A stretch of DNA of 64,000 nt from Bacillus dicomae. GTDB lineage: Bacteria > Bacillota > Bacilli > Bacillales > Bacillaceae_G. The notes beneath the pieces were generated by a model. That model saw only the letters and a list, made by a program, of their open reading frames with translations, was not told the DNA's origin and made no database searches. A program made the translations under genes and the position numbers. The DNA is taken from the NCBI RefSeq assembly GCF_006494425.1, contig NZ_VHIV01000001.1, positions 930,001 to 994,000 on the forward strand. The letters run 5' to 3'. This document shows, piece after piece, positions 62,224 to 64,000 of the stretch. Numbering within the stretch: the stretch's first letter is position 1; each line of letters begins with the position of its first letter.

Positions 62224-63156
62224 TTGTTTTATTATATTGTAGATGATGATGAAGTTTTCCGTTCGATGCTTTCGCAAATTATTGAGGATGGCGATCTTGG
62301 GGAAGTAATTGGAGAATCGGAAGATGGAGCGTTTATTGAAGCAGAACAGCTAAATTATAAAAAAGTGGATATTTTATTTATTGATTTACTAATGCCGATG
62401 AGAGATGGCATTGAAACAGTTCGCCATATAGCATCTTCATTTACTGGGAAAATTATTATGATTTCCCAAGTTGAATCGAAACAGCTTATTGGTGAGGCAT
62501 ATACACTTGGTGTGGAATATTATATTACAAAACCACTGAACAAAATAGAAGTAGTATCTGTTGTACGAAAAGTGATAGAACGTATTCGTTTGGAACGTTC
62601 TATATATGACATTCAAAAATCTTTAAATAATGTGTTTCAGTGGGAAAAGCCGCAAATGCGTAGTGAAACAGTACAAGAAGGGAAAAAGATATCAGATTCT
62701 GGACGCTTCTTACTAGCAGAACTTGGTATTGCGGGAGAGAACGGAAGTAAAGATTTACTTAGTATGTTGGAATATTTATATGGGCAAGAAAAGGCGCAAA
62801 CATTTGAATTTGGATTTCCGGCATTAAAAGATATTTTCCACTATATCACGATGAAGAAATTAGGAGATGAAGCTTTAGATACGGATATTGATAAAGAGAA
62901 AAAAGCATCTGAACAACGAGTGCGCAGAGCGATTTATCAATCATTAAACCATTTAGCTTCTCTCGGACTAACAGACTTTTCAAACCCGAAATTTGAAAGT
63001 TATGCTCCGAAATTTTTTGATTTCACTGTAGTTAGAAAACGGATGACAGAAATGACAAAGGATGGGGTAGCGACTTCTGGCCACATACGAATTAATACGA
63101 AAAAATTTATCCAAGTGTTATATTTTGAGGCGAAAAGGTTGATGGAGATAGAGTGA
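62224..63156 (+). CDS. Response regulator with YcbB domain (GlnL-like)
   Basis: A 310-residue regulator. YYIVDDDEVFRSML starts the receiver domain, DILFIDLLMPMRDG holds the phospho-Asp, YYITKPLNKIEV the Lys. A coiled helix near 125-145 leads into a YcbB-type DNA-binding domain (RRAIYQSLNHLASLGLTDFS) that is typical of GlnL. TTG 62224 is seven bases after AAGGGG, three bases past the kinase stop. In B. subtilis GlnKL answers to glutamine; here the neighbours suggest control of aspartate/glutamate use. Confidence 0.82.
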   Translation: MFYYIVDDDEVFRSMLSQIIEDGDLGEVIGESEDGAFIEAEQLNYKKVDILFIDLLMPMRDGIETVRHIASSFTGKIIMISQVESKQLIGEAYTLGVEYYITKPLNKIEVVSVVRKVIERIRLERSIYDIQKSLNNVFQWEKPQMRSETVQEGKKISDSGRFLLAELGIAGENGSKDLLSMLEYLYGQEKAQTFEFGFPALKDIFHYITMKKLGDEALDTDIDKEKKASEQRVRRAIYQSLNHLASLGLTDFSNPKFESYAPKFFDFTVVRKRMTEMTKDGVATSGHIRINTKKFIQVLYFEAKRLMEIE

Positions 63157-63157
63157 A

Positions 63158-63187
63158 AAGGTGCTTTAATAGAAGCATCTTTTTTTG
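63158..63187 (+). terminator. Intrinsic terminator
   Basis: Stem AGGTGCTT / AAGCATCT with a six-base loop and TTTTTTT. Confidence 0.75.
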
Positions 63188-63273
63188 TTAAATCAACATT
63201 TTATATTTTCTCGTGAAGCATGTAAAATGTTAAGTAAGAGAAAATGGTTTTACATTAAGGAAGTGTCAAAACA

Positions 63274-64000
63274 ATGAGTTTTACATTAAATAAATCTATT
63301 ATTAAAGAAGTTTGCGGAGAGACCTCCTATAAAAGAGGCGAAGCTTATTATAAATCAAATAAAGTAATCGTGAATCGCTATGATGAAACGAAAGAAATTT
63401 GTGAGGCGACGGTAAAAGGGAACGAAGATTTTTATGTTACAGTAGAAAAAGCTAAAAAAGGTGATGTTGTTGCGAGATGTAGCTGTCCTTCATTAGCGTC
63501 TTTTCAAACGTACTGTCAACATGTTGCAGCCGTACTAATACAAATAAATTATAATCAGCAAACGGGCGGCATGGCCGAAAATATGAGCGGAAATGATCAA
63601 TTAACGAGCGGGATGTTTCAGTTGTTTGCAGACAAACCACTGAGACCAAAAAGTAAACAACACCGTTTTGATACGCGTGAAATATTAGATGTTGCATTTA
63701 TATGTTCACCAGTAGCGACGAAAAGCGGTGGGGCTCTTCTTGGAATTCAGTTAAAATTTGCGAAAACATATCTTATAAATCATATTAGAGAATTTCTTTC
63801 TAAAGTGGAGAAAAGAGAAGCTTTTCATTGTTCCAGCGAATTTACATACACGCCAGATATACACAGTTTTAAACAAGAAACGGACGTGATTATACAACAA
63901 CTCATTAAAATATATCATAATGAAAAAATGTATGAAGATGTGTTAGAAGTACATGCGAAACAAAATGAAAGTATGATATTTATACCACCAGCTTCGTGGA
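63274..64000 (+). CDS. SWIM zinc-finger protein, N-terminal part (SNF2 helicase-type)
   Basis: At least 242 residues, running off the right edge. CSCPSLASFQTYCQH near residues 69-83 is the SWIM zinc motif (CxC...CxH). What follows (FDTREILDVAFICSPVATK) is the helicase-linked region seen in Bacillus YwqA-like SNF2 proteins, where the ATPase domain lies further downstream. AAGGAAGTG precedes ATG. The helicase part is not visible here, so this call rests on the SWIM motif and the leader domain. Confidence 0.7.
   Translation, partial: MSFTLNKSIIKEVCGETSYKRGEAYYKSNKVIVNRYDETKEICEATVKGNEDFYVTVEKAKKGDVVARCSCPSLASFQTYCQHVAAVLIQINYNQQTGGMAENMSGNDQLTSGMFQLFADKPLRPKSKQHRFDTREILDVAFICSPVATKSGGALLGIQLKFAKTYLINHIREFLSKVEKREAFHCSSEFTYTPDIHSFKQETDVIIQQLIKIYHNEKMYEDVLEVHAKQNESMIFIPPASW

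Overview
The window looks like a chromosomal segment of a Bacillus cereus-group organism (B. cereus, B. thuringiensis or a close relative). It is AT-rich, has strong GGAGG-type ribosome binding sites and frequent TTG/GTG starts, and carries three recognisable copies (plus one probable fossil) of a ~157-bp repeat matching the group-specific bcr1 element with TTTAT ends. No rRNA, tRNA or CRISPR was seen. All identifications come from reading the sequence; no database search was run.

Layout. 1-5.5 kb: metal-regulated genes. A Fur-box-preceded FbpA-like small gene, an EamA exporter with a GntR regulator, and a divergent pair of zinc-type loci (CobW GTPase versus permease plus TIGR03943 protein) around two Zur-like boxes; the TIGR03943 gene has an apparent one-base frameshift. 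5.6-20 kb: housekeeping and accessory genes (methyltransferase, NhaC antiporter, fumarase, MBL hydrolase, MATE exporter, peptidase E, a BlaI/M56 pair with a TlpA-like thioredoxin and an Lgt-like membrane protein, a BAAT-type hydrolase). bcr1 copies lie at 8.2, 14.3, 15.3 and perhaps 20.1 kb. 20-23 kb: D-serine dehydratase with a divergent XRE-cupin regulator, then IS and rhodanese debris.

24-42.8 kb is the most striking part: a catabolic island for uronate-containing host polysaccharide (hyaluronan/chondroitin type). It has an IclR regulator, the full KduI-KduD-KdgK-Eda route, a four-subunit mannose/sorbose-family PTS, an unsaturated glucuronyl hydrolase (GH88), a GH35 beta-galactosidase and a secreted PL8 lyase. 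An AraC regulator and galM-galK-galT follow. IS debris sits at both ends, including a decayed IS6-family transposase.

43-64 kb: GNAT acetyltransferase, DinB remnant, DUF445 protein, a four-gene ECF sigma/anti-sigma operon whose sigma gene seems to start at an ATT codon, a two-component system with an ABC-2 exporter (Lnr-like), a cardiolipin synthase-like enzyme, a UMP kinase paralogue behind a leader peptide containing an intrinsic terminator, and an aspartate/glutamate-to-pyruvate module (gltP, aspA, malic enzyme) followed by a GlnK/GlnL-like two-component system. The window ends inside a SWIM-domain protein gene.
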